In this document: positions 32,880 through 44,397 of the stretch, piece after piece
How positions within the stretch are numbered: position 1 is the first letter of the stretch
Layout: every line of letters begins with the position of its first letter
Assembly (NCBI GenBank): GCA_029204225.1
Contig: CM055095.1
Span: 31,508,936-31,572,935, forward strand
DNA: 64,000 nucleotides
Source of the DNA: Diphasiastrum complanatum
Lineage: Eukaryota > Streptophyta > Lycopodiopsida > Lycopodiales > Lycopodiaceae
Direction: 5' to 3'
The notes under the pieces: model-generated
Told to the model about the DNA's origin: nothing
Seen by the model: the letters and a program-made list of their open reading frames with translations, nothing else
The model's database searches: none
Translations under genes and position numbers: made by a program

Positions 32880-33051
32880 GTTGGGATAGAATAGCTTTGG
32901 GTAGGCGCTCGAGCCCCCAAAGCCTTTCCCAACCATGCATTCTCTCTCTCCCTCTCTCCACTCTCTTCTCCTATCTCTCCTCTCCCTCTCTCTTCTTGCT
33001 ATGCAGGTGAAGGCGAGGTTGCTGCTCCCAGCGACGGACCCCTATGCTACA
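32296..33051 (+). repeat. LTR-like block F inside gypsy E
   Basis: Starts TGTTGTGGGTATTTCC... AATAATAAATAAGTG, resembling the start of the B LTR, and contains the same CATCCTGCGCGTATAAGCCC landmark and a pyrimidine-rich tract. The suggested end (CTATGCTACA) is tentative. No primer site or target duplication flanks it. It follows the A-like tail as a 3' LTR would, so the 31440-33051 piece may derive from another element. Confidence 0.5.
32787..32877 (+). repeat. (TC)n microsatellite, about 45 units
   Basis: An uninterrupted TC run of about 91 bp. It occupies the place where the B and K LTRs have an impure pyrimidine tract, so it probably expanded from that tract. Confidence 0.95.
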
Positions 33052-33190
33052 TCGACGACACAACATAGATTTCAACACTGCTTGACTCGATTTCATGGAG
33101 AAGATGCAGTATCATTTAATAAAGATTCGATGTGAAGCAAATAAAAGCCCACAATAACCGCATCTCGCGGGTGTCGTGGAGCCACCACCA

Positions 33191-33207
33191 GTTTTGGTGG
33201 GGGATAC
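33191..33207 (+). other. Polypurine tract of gypsy E
   Basis: GTTTTGGTGGGGGATAC directly before the 3' LTR, a usual gypsy plus-strand primer. Confidence 0.75.
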
Positions 33208-33924
33208 TATTGGAGGGTTTGCGGATCCCAAGGCAATCCTGACCCTAGTTAATAAGTGAGAGGGATTTGGCACCCTGCGTGTGTAAGTCCAACCCGATGA
33301 TCACATAGTTATCTGATTAATTAGAAAGTTAATAAAAAGACTTTAGGCCTTTTTGCGGGACTTTTAATATCGCAGGGCCTAAATGTAAGTTAGTCAATAA
33401 AGTTGGGTTTCCCTCCAATTTGGATGGTTCCCACTCTTTTTTAAGGGAGGCAGAAATGGACCAATAGGATTCAGAGGCCAGGGTCCTCCTCTCTACTATA
33501 AAAAGGACCAACTCGAGTTTCCCATAGATGTACATATCTTCATTTCAATAAAGAAGATTGGTTCTCCTGTGAAGTGGATTTATGAATTTCTTGCTCTCTA
33601 TCACTTTTCCTCCATCTCTCATGCTTTTATTGTGTTTTGCTAATTGTTGGATCTAATTGTTATTGGGATTGCATGTTTTAATACTTTTTATGAGAGAGAA
33701 AGGGAGAGAGAGAAAGAGTAAGCTATCTTCATTGTGGATCTAGTGTTAATGCTTAGGGTTAGTGGATGGTAGAGTTAGATGTGAATCTTCCATTCATGCT
33801 GAAATCTGAACTATGCTATCGCTCTCATGGGAACGAATCTACTCATGACAACTAACTTCATCTCCTCGATGCTAGATTAATTAGATCTTGGGCTGAGGAT
33901 AGGCAAGGAAAGAAACCCACTGCG
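33208..33924 (+). repeat. 3' LTR of gypsy E
   Basis: 717 bp, TATTGGAGGG ... CCCACTGCG; both ends have drifted from TG...CA. It differs from the 5' LTR by two deletions of 13-15 bp and scattered substitutions, so E is older than copia Q. Its TATA box is at 33497-33504. Confidence 0.88.
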
Positions 33925-33929
33925 GCTTC
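33925..33929 (+). repeat. Target site duplication of gypsy E, right copy (GCTTC)
   Basis: Exact match to 26606-26610, confirming the element boundaries despite the mutated LTR end. Confidence 0.85.
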
Positions 33930-34396
33930 CAATGCACTGAGCACTGACATGCAATTATCAATGTATAGCGTCAGCACTCTTGCCAGACTGGTGAGGTTGT
34001 ACTCTAGTTAAGTAACTAAGTTGCTATCTGTTTGTTAAGTTTTTGCAATCAACGATTATCAGCTGGAGAATTTTGTGCACCTACTATCTTGCACTGCTCC
34101 ACGCTCTTGTACATTTCATTCAATCAAAGTGCAAGTTTTGTCTCATTTTTGCTTCGTTCTTTTGCATTGCTACTCAGTTTTCATCTTGACTAATTTTGTT
34201 GTTAACTGTTGCACTACCGATCTACAAACCATCCATCCGCTATCAGACTTTCGCTACTATCCAATCATTTCCCAACAAGGTATTAGAGCAGGTGGCTTAG
34301 TAATCTGCATTTCTATTGTAGGTTATCAATTTCAACAAGTGCACAACTAGCAGTGTTCAGATATTGATGTTTCTACCAGTGATCTCCACACCAAAA
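33930..34396 (+). repeat. Probable remnant LTR and primer site of copia G
   Basis: An AGGTATTAGAGC at 34278-34289 resembles the Met-type primer site with two changes and lies about 110 bp before the copia G gag, so the sequence to its left is probably LTR. The LTR start was not identified and may lie left of element E. Confidence 0.4.
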
Positions 34397-36258
34397 ATGG
34401 ATTCATCTTCTAGTTCATCTATGATTGACATGCTCGACGGAGAGAACTACCATCTTTGGAAGTTCAAGATGAGGTAGTTCTACTTGCCAAAGAATTGTGG
34501 GACATCGTCGATGGCACTGAGGTCAAACCAGAGGCTGATGCAGCCAGAATCATGAAATGGAGACAAAGAGATGGCAAGGCATTTGCCTTGATCAATCTCA
34601 ATATCAAGGACTCTTAGATCAGCCACATACGTGCTGCCAGACCGCTAAGGATGCATGGGCCATCCTAGCAACTTTCGATGATATCAGAGATGTTACCTCC
34701 AAGCTTCATCTGAGGAAGAAATTCTTCACTCTCAAAATATCTAATGCAGATAGTGTTTCGAGCCATCTCAACACTTTCAAGAACCTTATGGAGTAGATGA
34801 CTGCAACAGGATCAGTCATTGAAGATTTAGATGCAGTAATGACTCTATTGTCGAGTCTCTCTGATGCCTATGAAACTTGGGTTATGGCTATTTCAATCTA
34901 GCAGTATCTCACTCTATCAAGAGTAATCTCGATGCTACCACAAGAGGAGATCAGAAGGAGAGCTGCCTCCTCCAGCTCAGGATTGGATCCACAAGCTCTA
35001 TACACAATGAAAAATCAGAAGTATAGATCCAAGAGATCTACAAAGTTAGATTACATTGACAAGAGGAGCAACATGCAAAAGCCTGTATCAAACACACCAA
35101 CAACATCAGGATCTTCATCATTCTAGCCAATGCAGAAGCTATTATGCAAATACTGTAAGAGGACTGGTCATCTCATCAAAGACTGTCGAACTTTGAAGTA
35201 CAACAACGAAAAGAAGAAGCAGTTCCAGTAGCAAGCCAATGCTGCTACAACCAGTCACTCGATCCAGGAACAAGACGAAGATGAAATAGCCTTCATGAGC
35301 AAGATATCAACTCCTGGTCTCTGGACTCCGGAGCAACTCAACACTTGACTCACCATCGAGACTGGTTCCAAGACTACAAAGCATTCACCCACTCAAGAGT
35401 TGTGCAGCTTGGAGACAACTCATCTCATTCTATCAAAGGTGAGGGAATAGTCAAAGTCGAATTCAAGAAAGGTGATGTAAAGTTGCTATCCAATGTTCTT
35501 CATGTTCCTAGCCTTACAAAGAATCTACTTTCGATAAGTAGAATCATTGATTCTGGTCGAAGGGTTGAATTTGATACAGAGGGCTGCACCATACTCGACA
35601 AGTCTAAGCAGGTTTTAGCCTCCGGTAGACGATGTGGCTACCTCTACAAGCTTAGTCACTTCTATTCGACAAACAACCGAGCTCTTCATACATTGACTTT
35701 TAAATCGACTGATATGCTATGGCATTTCAGATTAGGCCATCTAAATTTCAATAGCATTCAGCAAATGTTAACTCAAAATTTAGTGCAAGATCTTTCGTCT
35801 ATTAGCAAATCGACTTCTCCTTGTGAAAGTTGTATTATCAGCAAGCATGCAAGAAGTCCTTTCATTTCTGATTCAGTTCATACTTCTAAAGGTTTGCTTG
35901 GTCTTGTACATAGCGACATCTGTGGCCCAATGCAGACTGCTTTGACAGGGGAAGCCATTTATTTCCTAACTTTCATTGATGATTTCTCTCGATGAACTGT
36001 CACTTATTTCTTGAAGAACAAATCCGAAGTTTTCAAGTTCTTCAAACAGTGCAAGGACCAGAGAAAGATCAAGGCTCTACGTACTGATGGAGGGGGAGAA
36101 TTCATCTCCACCGAAATCAAGGACTTTTGCAATGCAAATGGAATACATCAGCAATACACAACTAGCTACTCACCTCAGTCTAATGGTGTAGCTGAAAGGA
36201 AGAATCAGACATTCATCAAAAGTGCCAAGAGCATGATGGCCCGTGCCTCTCTTCCAAA
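34397..36258 (+). pseudogene. gag, protease and integrase of copia G, heavily decayed
   Basis: Gag opens at 34397 (MDSSSSSSMIDMLDGENYHLWKFKMR), with several stops and frame changes to about 35130. A canonical knuckle, CKYCKRTGHLIKDC, lies near 35145. The protease motif LDSGATQHLTHHRDWF is at about 35326. The integrase is open from 35345 to 35995 (LWHFRLGHLNFNS, CESCIISKHARSPF, LVHSDICGPM, LTFIDDFSR-stop) and continues with RTDGGGEFISTE and SPQSNGVAERKN. It stops at PKGF, where a terminal-inverted-repeat element begins. Confidence 0.85.
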
Positions 36259-37260
36259 GGGTTTTGACAATCCGCAAGTAAATTCTTTGCGAGTTTTGCG
36301 AGTTTTATTTACAAATGATTTCTAAAATTTCATGGCACATGGTATGCTGTCAGATATATAGGCTTTATATATACTCATTTTATACTAGATAAAAACTAAC
36401 TTTGATTATACCAATGGATTCTACATAAAAAATGGAGCACTTTTGCTTTTTGGACCATCTCAATCCGACAATAGTAAGAAAGTTATGACAATTCAAAGTT
36501 TTTTAGACTAGAAAACATTTTTCTCTTGGAACTTAAAAGGGGTAGCACGCTGGCATGCTATCAATTTGAGTTAAAGACTAAAAGCTTAAATTGGTAGCAC
36601 GCCGACGTGCTACCCCTTTCAAGCTCCAAGAAGAAAAAAAAAAAATTAGCCTAAAAAACTTTGAAGGGAGATAACTTTCTTAATATTGCTCGGATTGAGA
36701 TGATCCAAAAAGCAAAAATGCTTCATTTTTCATGTAGAATACATTGATTTAATCAAATTTGATTAAAAAAAATGAAAATATTTTATTATTTCATCATCTC
36801 AACGTAAGCTTAATAGGTAAGTTATAGCATCCATCTAGAACATACAATAACAATGTTTTTGTTTTTACTAACATTGATTTTATGATACCTATCATAGGCT
36901 TGGCCACATACCATCATGTCTTTTAATGTATGGTTGTACATCAATCTTTGGCAATAGACAAAAATGTTTTAGCTTTTAAATGTAAAATTAAAGTGATTAA
37001 GTTTTTTGCGTTCTCAATAATATAGCATACTATGTACAATTTGTAGACAACATGATTCACAAACATATCTTTTAGCTAGTAAGAAAATAAACAACATGAT
37101 AATGCAGTATGCAAATAGATTTCACCCCCAAAGGCGAAGTAGAATAAATTTTAAAAACCTAAAAACAATTTAGCATGCCATGTGCTATCAATTTGACGTA
37201 ATTTAAAAACACCAAACTCGCAAAACTCGCAGATGATTTACTCGCAAAATGCCAAACCCC
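36259..37260. mobile_element. Non-autonomous element with terminal inverted repeats
   Basis: The left end (GGGTTTTGACAATCCGCAAG..., then TTGCGAGTTTTGCGAGTTTTATT near 36286-36308) is an inverted, roughly 75% match to the right end (37205-37260; CCAAACTCGCAAAACTCGCAG..., ending GCCAAACCCC). No transposase ORF lies between. No clear target duplication was seen, and copia coding sequence is missing across the insertion, so the event involved loss of host sequence or later deletion. It contains the hairpin at 36401-36757. Confidence 0.6.
36401..36757. repeat. Long inverted repeat (hairpin), arms of about 170 bp
   Basis: Arms 36401-36573 and 36582-36757 are near-complementary along their whole length with a loop of only a few bases. 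Matching landmarks include GGGGTAGCACG and CGTGCTACCCC near the centre, CTTTTTGGACCATCTC and GATGATCCAAAAAG midway, and TTTGATTA and AATCAAA at the outer ends. Substitutions and a few indels separate the arms. Confidence 0.85.
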
Positions 37261-37338
37261 CTACTATCGATGTCCAGCTCAAGGATGTGCTTGAAGTGCC
37301 ATCCTCATCATCCTCGTCTGCTCATGATGAACCTAAGT
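37261..37338 (+). pseudogene. Short copia G remnant right of the inverted-repeat element
   Basis: Reads TPTIDVQLKDVLEVPSSSSSSAHDEPK then a stop, typical of the acidic, serine-rich linker between copia integrase and RT. Weak support; it does not join directly to the integrase on the left. Confidence 0.35.
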
Positions 37339-40049
37339 AGGCATAGTTAGTTAATTTCGGTCTAGTTTATCTGGGTAGGTAAGTTAGATAGTTGTCAATT
37401 AGGATACACTTTATAATCCTTCAAGATTTGCAAATATCTAATCCCCTACTTGAAAATATCGGGACAATCTTTTCATGTTCTTGTCTCTACTTTGAGCACT
37501 TTGAACATTTTCTCATGACAATTGTCATGTTTCTGGCATATCATTTAAGAAATCCGCTACCTTTTGAAACTTGGTCATTCGAGTCTATTTAGAAGAAATT
37601 TGTTTTTCTATAGATTATGATCTAAAATTCCTAAGTGATTTGATAATGGCATGTCAGTAACATTTCATTACCATAGCTTTTACCTTTTGACATATATTAT
37701 ACTAAGGCATATGAAAAAGTCACGAAAATGCGAATAGGTTAAGCGTCTATGACAACTATGCATTCTTCGTTTTGATACGTTGACACTAATCATGGGAATC
37801 AAATGGTTCTAATTTAGAAAAGTGGAAGCAAGTATGCAATACACAATCACCACAATGTACAAAAAATAGAATAAAGTCACACAAGTATATGCATAAAATG
37901 AATTTGTGTGTTGAAGCTACTTAGAAGTGTACATCAAATCATTAATTCATGAATAAAAAATATGTTTTGCTTTAGTAATATGCATGAGCAGTCAAGTACG
38001 ACAATGCTTCATTGAGCTCACATGTGTCTCTAACTTAGTGCTGAAGCATAATGATCTATGCTATTAATCTCTAATCATCTGAGATAGATTCATTAATATG
38101 TAAAGGCAATCTGATCTTATAAACAATGCATTTATACTAATAGATCATTCACAAGAGTTGCTTTGAATTAAGATCATACAACGGTGATGTCAGCAAAAGA
38201 TCAAGCCAAGAATATAATGCATTTCAAGGGGTATCATAATTTTTTTTTTGGGAATTAGGTTACAAAAATTGCTCGAATTCAAGCTTGTTTGAACATCCTC
38301 GTATTTTGTTCAGACATCCTCTAAATTTTTAAAAAGTTTGAGCATCTTGAACTCCCTTCAATAGGCTTCAAATATGTCTAAAAATTTGGTGTGAATTACA
38401 TTTGGATTTAAAATTTTGGACTTCTTTTGCTACTCCTTTAGTCTACACAAATTTTTGTGTATTTTTGTAGACTATCAAAAATTGCATATAAAATTGTAGA
38501 CTGTTCGAACAACAAAGCAGTGCACATTGAGCACACACAACAGGGTCTACAACTAATTACATATATTGATCACATATATGGTGAACTTCATGAGTGTGTC
38601 TCATCCCTTGGTATCGACCCTTTTGGGAATGTGATACATGCATTTATACACAAAGCAGTTCAAGATGAAATCCCAACAAGCAACCCATGGTGGCCACACA
38701 ACCAGCCCTAAAATGCATATGCATATGCCTGGAGTTTGGACAAGCTGGGACGAGCAGCTCTACAATAATATGATGATCCAAAAAATACTTGCACATAGAT
38801 TGGATGAGAGCGAGGATGTGCATACACTATTCAAGTTGCATGTGCAATGACATGATTCTAGAACCATTGTCATGTATTTCATGGTCATTTTATGCAGCTC
38901 TCCTATTTTTAACAAAAGGTTGTTCCTTGTCTTCAAATCTTCCTTTAAGTGGCATGTGCCAATTACTCCATGATTGTAATATGTCCATAGCCCTTACGAA
39001 TGATGTGCCACTTGTATGAGCAACCTCTCATTGGGCAAAGGAACTCTGCCTATAACATAATATGTTCTACTCAAGCAAATACTAATAGTACATATAATGA
39101 TTTGGATGTTGTAGGATCTAGTGACTTTGACTCCATTTTTATCCTTTGAATGTTTTGTTTTTTATTTGCTCTAAAACTCTCAAAATGCCACCTACCCATA
39201 GGATACAATGCTACTTTTCTTCTAAGTTGAGTTTTTGTTTCCCATTTTTTCATTCATTTTTGGCCTCAAAACCCCATCTATTTATGGGGTTTTCAATACT
39301 TATATTTGGATGATTTCTTCACAAAAAGTGTCCAACAAGCTTTATGAAGAGCTTACGTTTGTTTTGAGATTTGCTTATTGGACAACACAAAGACCAAGCG
39401 TCATTTGTCAAAAAAGAAATTGGCTTAACCAACACATGTAGATGGTCTCATACTAGGGGTTTTTTTTCTCTTAAAAAGGAAAAATGGCACCATGTGCCGT
39501 TCTCAATTTGAGACATGTCTCTTCTAGAATTTGTTCCTTTACTTTAGTGTTCTTTTCTTTTATATTTATAATTACGTTGGATCATAAAATAATTCTTTGT
39601 ACTAGGTATATGTCATGAGTAGGCAGGCTAGCCACTCACACGCAGGGAGTGGATGGCTGAGATTAAAGCTATTTGTAAGTCTTTGCTATGGCTTGGAATC
39701 AAGCTCCTCTTGACCAACAACATGCTGAGACATTGTTGTTCTCTCTTCCCCATTGAGACCAAAACATTACTATTTATTGAATCACAACTTCAAACTCTAC
39801 AAGTTCTTGCCAATGTTGAACTGCAAATAAGGGCAGCACCTATATATTAATGTATACCACAACATTTGTACACTAGTCTCACATTTCTAGAAGCTGCAGG
39901 TGTCATGAATCAGAATTTTGCAGCTGCTCTTGTTGTGCAGCTGATCGTGATCATGATCATGATGATAACAGAGAGCGTCAGCACATTTATTAGTGTGCCT
40001 TGAGGCTGATCACACCCAAAAGTGGCATTTGTTGATTTTGTCCATTCAT
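37339..40049. other. AT-rich stretch without a recognised gene
   Basis: Small ORFs occur (for example 38457-38711, 38638-38850 and 39653-39850) but none resembles a known family or has a supporting promoter. No LTR or retrotransposon domain was recognised, which sets this stretch apart from the rest of the window. Confidence 0.5.
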
Positions 40050-40160
40050 GATGTGACGGTTTCAGCGGCTACAATCAGCGGCTACAATCAAGTGAAATAG
40101 CACAAGACAGGATGAATTTTCATGCAAAACAGATTTGCACTTTTGATAACTATTTGTTTC
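40050..40160 (+). pseudogene. Tiny gypsy RT relic (tentative)
   Basis: CGGTTTCAGCGGCTACAATCA... resembles the codons of DGFSGYNQVK around RT motif A, with a 13-bp tandem duplication of CAGCGGCTACAAT and stops downstream (HKTG). Too short for certainty. Confidence 0.3.
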
Positions 40161-40549
40161 ATCGTTAGAGTTGTATAGAGAAGAAAAAGCTCTTCTCTTG
40201 AATGTGACTATGGGCAGCGGTTCGATGAGATTCTTCTTCATAGACTTGTTCCAGGGAGGCAGCAGATCCTCAATGAATTGAAGCGTGTACCCATGGATCC
40301 ATGAAACCTTCCAGAAGAATGTTGAAACGCCAGGGTACCGACGTAGTGGCTATTACTATCTTTCAGCTCCTGTTGGTTTCTCTGCAAACATTTTGATGGA
40401 CGGTTAGCTTTACTTTTGTCCCGGACAATGGTCCTCTGTACGAAAATGCTGCCAACAAATCAAACTTTCTTTTGCTTTCATGAGGTTGCGCGGCTGTACT
40501 GAATCCGTAGAAACATCTTCAACTGCCCTCGCAGAAAGATGGGGCCGGA

Positions 40550-40834
40550 CTAGTTATTGCGTGGATTGGGTCCAGATCCTCGTGTATGGCCTTTGGGGAG
40601 CCGATTAAGGACAAGCTTGTCTTCTGGAAAAAGAACCAGCTTATCAGGAATGCCACGATTAACGTGCTTTCCAGCCACTCCTGAAACCGCATCAATTGCT
40701 CCCCCTGCGTTCAAAACTCGAGCTCTTATACACTCAGAATGTGATAAGAACAAGAGAAGGAAGAGCAGGAAAGCAAGTCTACACCACTTATCAGTAGACA
40801 TAAGCATAGGCCAACCGACCAACGATTTCTTCAC
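40550..40834 (-). CDS. Candidate secreted signalling-peptide precursor (IDA-like or CLE-like), 94 aa
   Basis: An intact single-exon ORF from ATG at 40834 to TAG at 40550-40552. Residues 18-34 form a strong hydrophobic core (CRLAFLLFLLLFLSHSE) after a short basic N-terminus, as in a secretion signal. A variable middle contains DKLVL twice. The last residues are LPKGHTRGSGPNPRNN, right at the C-terminus. Plant IDA/IDL precursors end in an LPKG...S(A/G)P...RHN-like peptide, and CLE precursors end in a GPNP-containing 12-mer; this tail has elements of both. Length and layout fit either family. A TATA box sits about 67 bp upstream of the ATG. If real, it would be a cell-surface receptor ligand released by processing. 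The family assignment is inference from memory of motifs. Confidence 0.55.
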   Translation of the reverse strand: MKKSLVGWPMLMSTDKWCRLAFLLFLLLFLSHSECIRARVLNAGGAIDAVSGVAGKHVNRGIPDKLVLFPEDKLVLNRLPKGHTRGSGPNPRNN

Positions 40835-40900
40835 AAATTCAGTTCTTCCAGAAAGAGAACAGCTTCAGACAGACAGATAAAGAGATTCTTGACTGCCTTT

Positions 40901-40908
40901 TATTTATA
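40901..40908 (-). promoter_or_regulatory. TATA box upstream of the peptide gene
   Basis: On the minus strand the context is CTATAAATAAAAGG, a good plant TATA box 67-74 bp upstream of the ATG at 40834, which predicts a 5' leader of about 35-45 nt. Confidence 0.6.
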
Positions 40909-42393
40909 GACAGTAGTAGTGTTGTTTGGAGTGAAGGAAAAGTTACAGTGTCGAGACGATAATTCAGCTCACTATCTTGTTTTGACAGAGTCAAGCTTCA
41001 AAACTACAGGTTGAACATTTCAGAATTTATGAAAGCTCATAGGCTGTACAAGGGAACTGATCAGGCTGATCTAGCTAACTGCTTGTTGAAATCAAGTAAA
41101 CAAGGAATTGCCCATCTGTCAAAAGTGCATTCAATTGTCAATGATGTACATTGTCAATCAACATGTACCTTCTTCAAGAGGTTACCCAGAGTCATCCATG
41201 AGGGAATGCTAAAACTTGTTCCTGAAGTTACCTATCTTGTGGAAATGAAAAAAATTCCATGCTCTCATGGACAGTGTCAAATCATTATGTCAATGAGAGA
41301 GTTCCACATTAGCAATGGATGGGTTTCTTTCTCCTCCTCTAAGTATGCCAAGTGGAGTCAACCAAGGTTGATTGTTGTCATGTTTGATGCTTGCTCTAGC
41401 TACTCAACCTCTTACTCAACCTCTAAGACAATACCTGAAAAATTCCATATCCCATTGATCCATCATTTACATAATTGTGTCCAACATTCATCTTCTTTTA
41501 TTTTTGTTTCATTCATTTATTCATCTTCCAATCATGATATTCTTTTCCTTTTCTTCGCTTGCTTCTTCCTTTGTTGGCTTTGAGTGTTGTTTTTTTCATG
41601 TTCTTGGTAATACAACTCATATTGTAGTACCAATTGCAGTTGTGAATGTGGCTACTAAAATTCATATAGAAGCTTCCATATCACTTTTGATTTGAGGTTG
41701 AAGTCCATAGGTTTAAGATTGCGCATGAAATACTTCCTCAAAATTAGACATTAAAACCATTTTCAAAAACTCATATATATCTTACAAGTAAGGTTGGTCA
41801 TTTCAAAGAACAACACTTATGCTACAAAAATTGACTACTTGAATATGTACTTCCTTTGAAAACATCCCATTTACGAAGGTCAAAACGCATTTGCCACCAA
41901 GATTTAATATGTATAGCGATATATTATGTAGCAAATAAGTCCTCAGCATGGTTGTCCCTTTCATCATATCAAAATAAAATGTTCAAAATGTGAAAATTGT
42001 CAACTACTCTACTTTACTAATTAGTTTGGCGATTTGAGCCTAAAATGGGGCCAAATTAGCAAATAAATTTCATTTGGTTACTTAGTCATTAAAAGTTCAT
42101 TTTTAGATTTAATTTGGCAATTTTGGCCAATATTTCTATTTTAGGGCTAGTTTTGGATAAGCTTGGTCAAATTTTGTGTGAATCATCAATATTCATATCT
42201 TAGTTTCAATCTATTGTGGTGATCATTTGTTGGTCAAGGTTCATCAAGATGTACATGTGATTTGTCTAGTTTCAAGAGAGCTAGTCTTGCAAGGTTATAA
42301 ATCATTATTAATTCTACTATCCTTCATTTGTTGAGAGTGTGTGAGTGCTTAGTGCATTGGAACAGGTTCATTGAGGAGGAATAATCATTTTGC
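40909..42393. other. Stretch without a recognised gene
   Basis: An open frame on the plus strand from about 41011 to 41583 (YKGTDQADLANCLLKSSKQG ... PRVIHEGMLKLVPEV) lacks a good ATG and matches nothing I recognise; its last third is hydrophobic and low-complexity. It could be an exon piece or chance. From about 42000 the sequence probably belongs to the leader of copia M. Confidence 0.4.
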
Positions 42394-44005
42394 ATGATGG
42401 ATGCTACAAGAGGAATCATGTTGGAAAGTAGTGATAGGCTCAAGTCAACCAACTATTCAACTTGGAAGGTGAGGATAGAATCCTTACTAGAGTTGAATGA
42501 GTTAATGAATGTTGTTGAGGTGTGAAAAAGAGGCTTTTGGTACTTCAAGACCAAGTGAGGTATGATAAGAGGGCCGAGAAGGCACTCCACATCATAAAAA
42601 TGAATGTGACAAATGAACTTCTTAAGGAAGTTGGGAAATGTACTTCTTCAAGTGAAGCTTGGAATGCCTTGAAGAAAGTGTATGAAAGTAGGTCCACTTC
42701 TAGGGTCCTAACCCTAAGAAGGCAAATCTTCCAATGTATCCAAAAGGAAGGGGAAAGTGCTCATGCCTTTAATGTAATAACAGTCTTAAACTATAATCTA
42801 GCATGTATTGATGATAGCATTAAAGAAGTAGAACTTGTACAAGTAATGCTCAATGGATTGTTAGATGATCATGCTAACCTTGTGCAAAATTTTGCCATCC
42901 AAAAGACATTGCCAAGTGTAGAGGGCTTGCAAGAGGTCTTGGTGAACATAGGTTACAAGCAAGAGGAAGAGCCACTTCAACTCAAGGAGGAGAAGAGGCA
43001 TTGTTGTCTAAGGGCAAAGGCAAAGGAAAAAGTAAAGGTAAGGGATTCAAGAAGCAAGGGAACTTGGATCAAGGTGAGGCATTCTCTTTTGGTGGTAAGA
43101 AGAAGGACAAGTCCAAGTTTAAGTTTTTTTTATTGTGGAATGAAAGGACACTTTGCTAATGAATGTTACAAGAAAAAGAGAGATCAAGAAGAGAAGCATG
43201 GAAATCTCACTCTAGATGATGATGATGTTAAAGAAAATGATTATTCCTTTTGTGATGTCTTCAAGTTTGTTGTCAAGTGAAGGTAATACCGATCCATGGT
43301 GGATTAATAGTGGTGCTAGTTCCATATGACAAATCATAAAGAATATTTCTCTTCTTAATTGACTTATGAAGGTGAGATGAAAGTCATCTACACAACAAAT
43401 GATGGTGAGTGTGCCATCCAAGACATTAGTACAATTCCTATTTTAATTTCCACAAATAAGAATGTCAACTTTGTTCATACCATCAATAACTAAGAATCTT
43501 CTTAGTGTAAGTCAAATGCTTGACAAGGGTCTAGAGGTGGAATTTGTTGGAAATGCTTGCTTGATAAAAAAGAAAGGAGTCTTGATAGCAAGAGGGAAAA
43601 GACAAGATAGCAACCAACTATTTTGCTTTGAAAATTTGTTGAACCTCAAAGATGATAATCGCAATATTTTGATGCTTGTGTTGTTGCTAACCAAGATGGA
43701 TTTGTGGCAAGGGAGCAATCGACAAGTCAAGAGGTTTGGCATAAGAGGTTGGGGCATGTCAACTTCAAGGCTTTGGAAATGATGGGAAAAAGGGAAGTAG
43801 CCATTGGTCTTCCTAAATCTCTCAATCATGTATGTGAACATTGTGCTTTATCTAAGTCACATAGACTACCTTATAGTAGATCTACCTCAAGATCTAGTAA
43901 GCTCTTTCAGCTTGTACATTCGGACATACATAGTATGAGTACAATTAGCAATGGTGGTGCTAAAATGTATGTCACATTTATGTCAAAAATTGGTGGTGTA
44001 GCATA
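42394..44005 (+). pseudogene. gag, protease and partial integrase of copia M, truncated
   Basis: Gag starts near 42394 (MMDATRGIMLESSDRLKSTNYSTWKVRIESLLEL), is broken near 42520, then open to 43280 with CGMKGHFANEC (first cysteine position altered). The protease motif reads WWINSGASS near 43305, with the catalytic aspartate replaced by asparagine, then a stop. The integrase zinc-binding part (VWHKRLGHVNFKAL ... CEHCALSKSHRLPY, LVHSDIHSMSTISNGGAKMYVTF) ends abruptly near 43990. It is of the same lineage as copia Q. No LTR was identified. Confidence 0.85.
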
Positions 44006-44397
44006 AACGAATTCTGACACAAGGGTAGAATGTAGTATCTCGATGGAAATCGAGCAATCGGTTCCAAAGATAAAGGTCCATAATCAAAATCTGGATCAAG
44101 ACACTAGCAGTGAAAACTTACAACGGATAGTTGTGGATCAAAAGTGTGTCAATGTAGCAGCAAGAATTAAGATGTAATGCAGTCTGTAATAATGCACAAA
44201 TGACCAATAGTTGTGTGTGGACAAAATTGCACTATTTGATTAATAAAAAATAGAGCACATGAGCGTGAAGCAGTGCGCTGGTCTGTGAGGCACAAAAATG
44301 CAAAGCTTCAGACACTTGATCATTGTTGGATGGATTCTCACTTATGTCTGGGAAAACAATCATACTAGTATCAAGCGAATGAAAATCGAACGAGAAC
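44006..44397. other. Stretch without a recognised gene
   Basis: Contains stops in all frames and no domain match. Probably part of the decayed gypsy N insertion or its target. Confidence 0.35.

Larger units (their letters stand above)
26611..33924 (+). mobile_element. Gypsy E: complete but RT-less, chimeric Ty3 element
   Basis: LTRs at 26611-27357 and 33208-33924, a tRNA-Asp primer site, a polypurine tract and a perfect GCTTC duplication show that this 7.3-kb unit integrated as one piece. Inside are gag and protease but no RT, RNase H or integrase. After about 31430 the content changes to the tail of an A-like ORF plus an LTR-like block (32296-33051) of another family. It must have relied on enzymes from other elements. 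The gag and protease are homologous to B and C but clearly diverged. Confidence 0.88.

Noticed and set aside
32652-32961. Arg-Glu and Leu-Ser repeat proteins around the TC run
   Set aside because: Pure translation products of a dinucleotide microsatellite on both strands.
38457-39019. Overlapping small frames in the low-repeat island
   Set aside because: Three frames overlap on one strand without promoter, domain or codon pattern to pick one. Chance frames are likely.
40557-40880. 107-codon plus-strand frame opposite the peptide gene
   Set aside because: It is the antisense shadow of the minus-strand peptide frame, with no signal sequence or promoter of its own.
41011-41583. 190-codon plus-strand frame as a host gene
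   Set aside because: It has no proper ATG, matches no family I know, and ends in low-complexity hydrophobic sequence. Left as part of an unassigned stretch.
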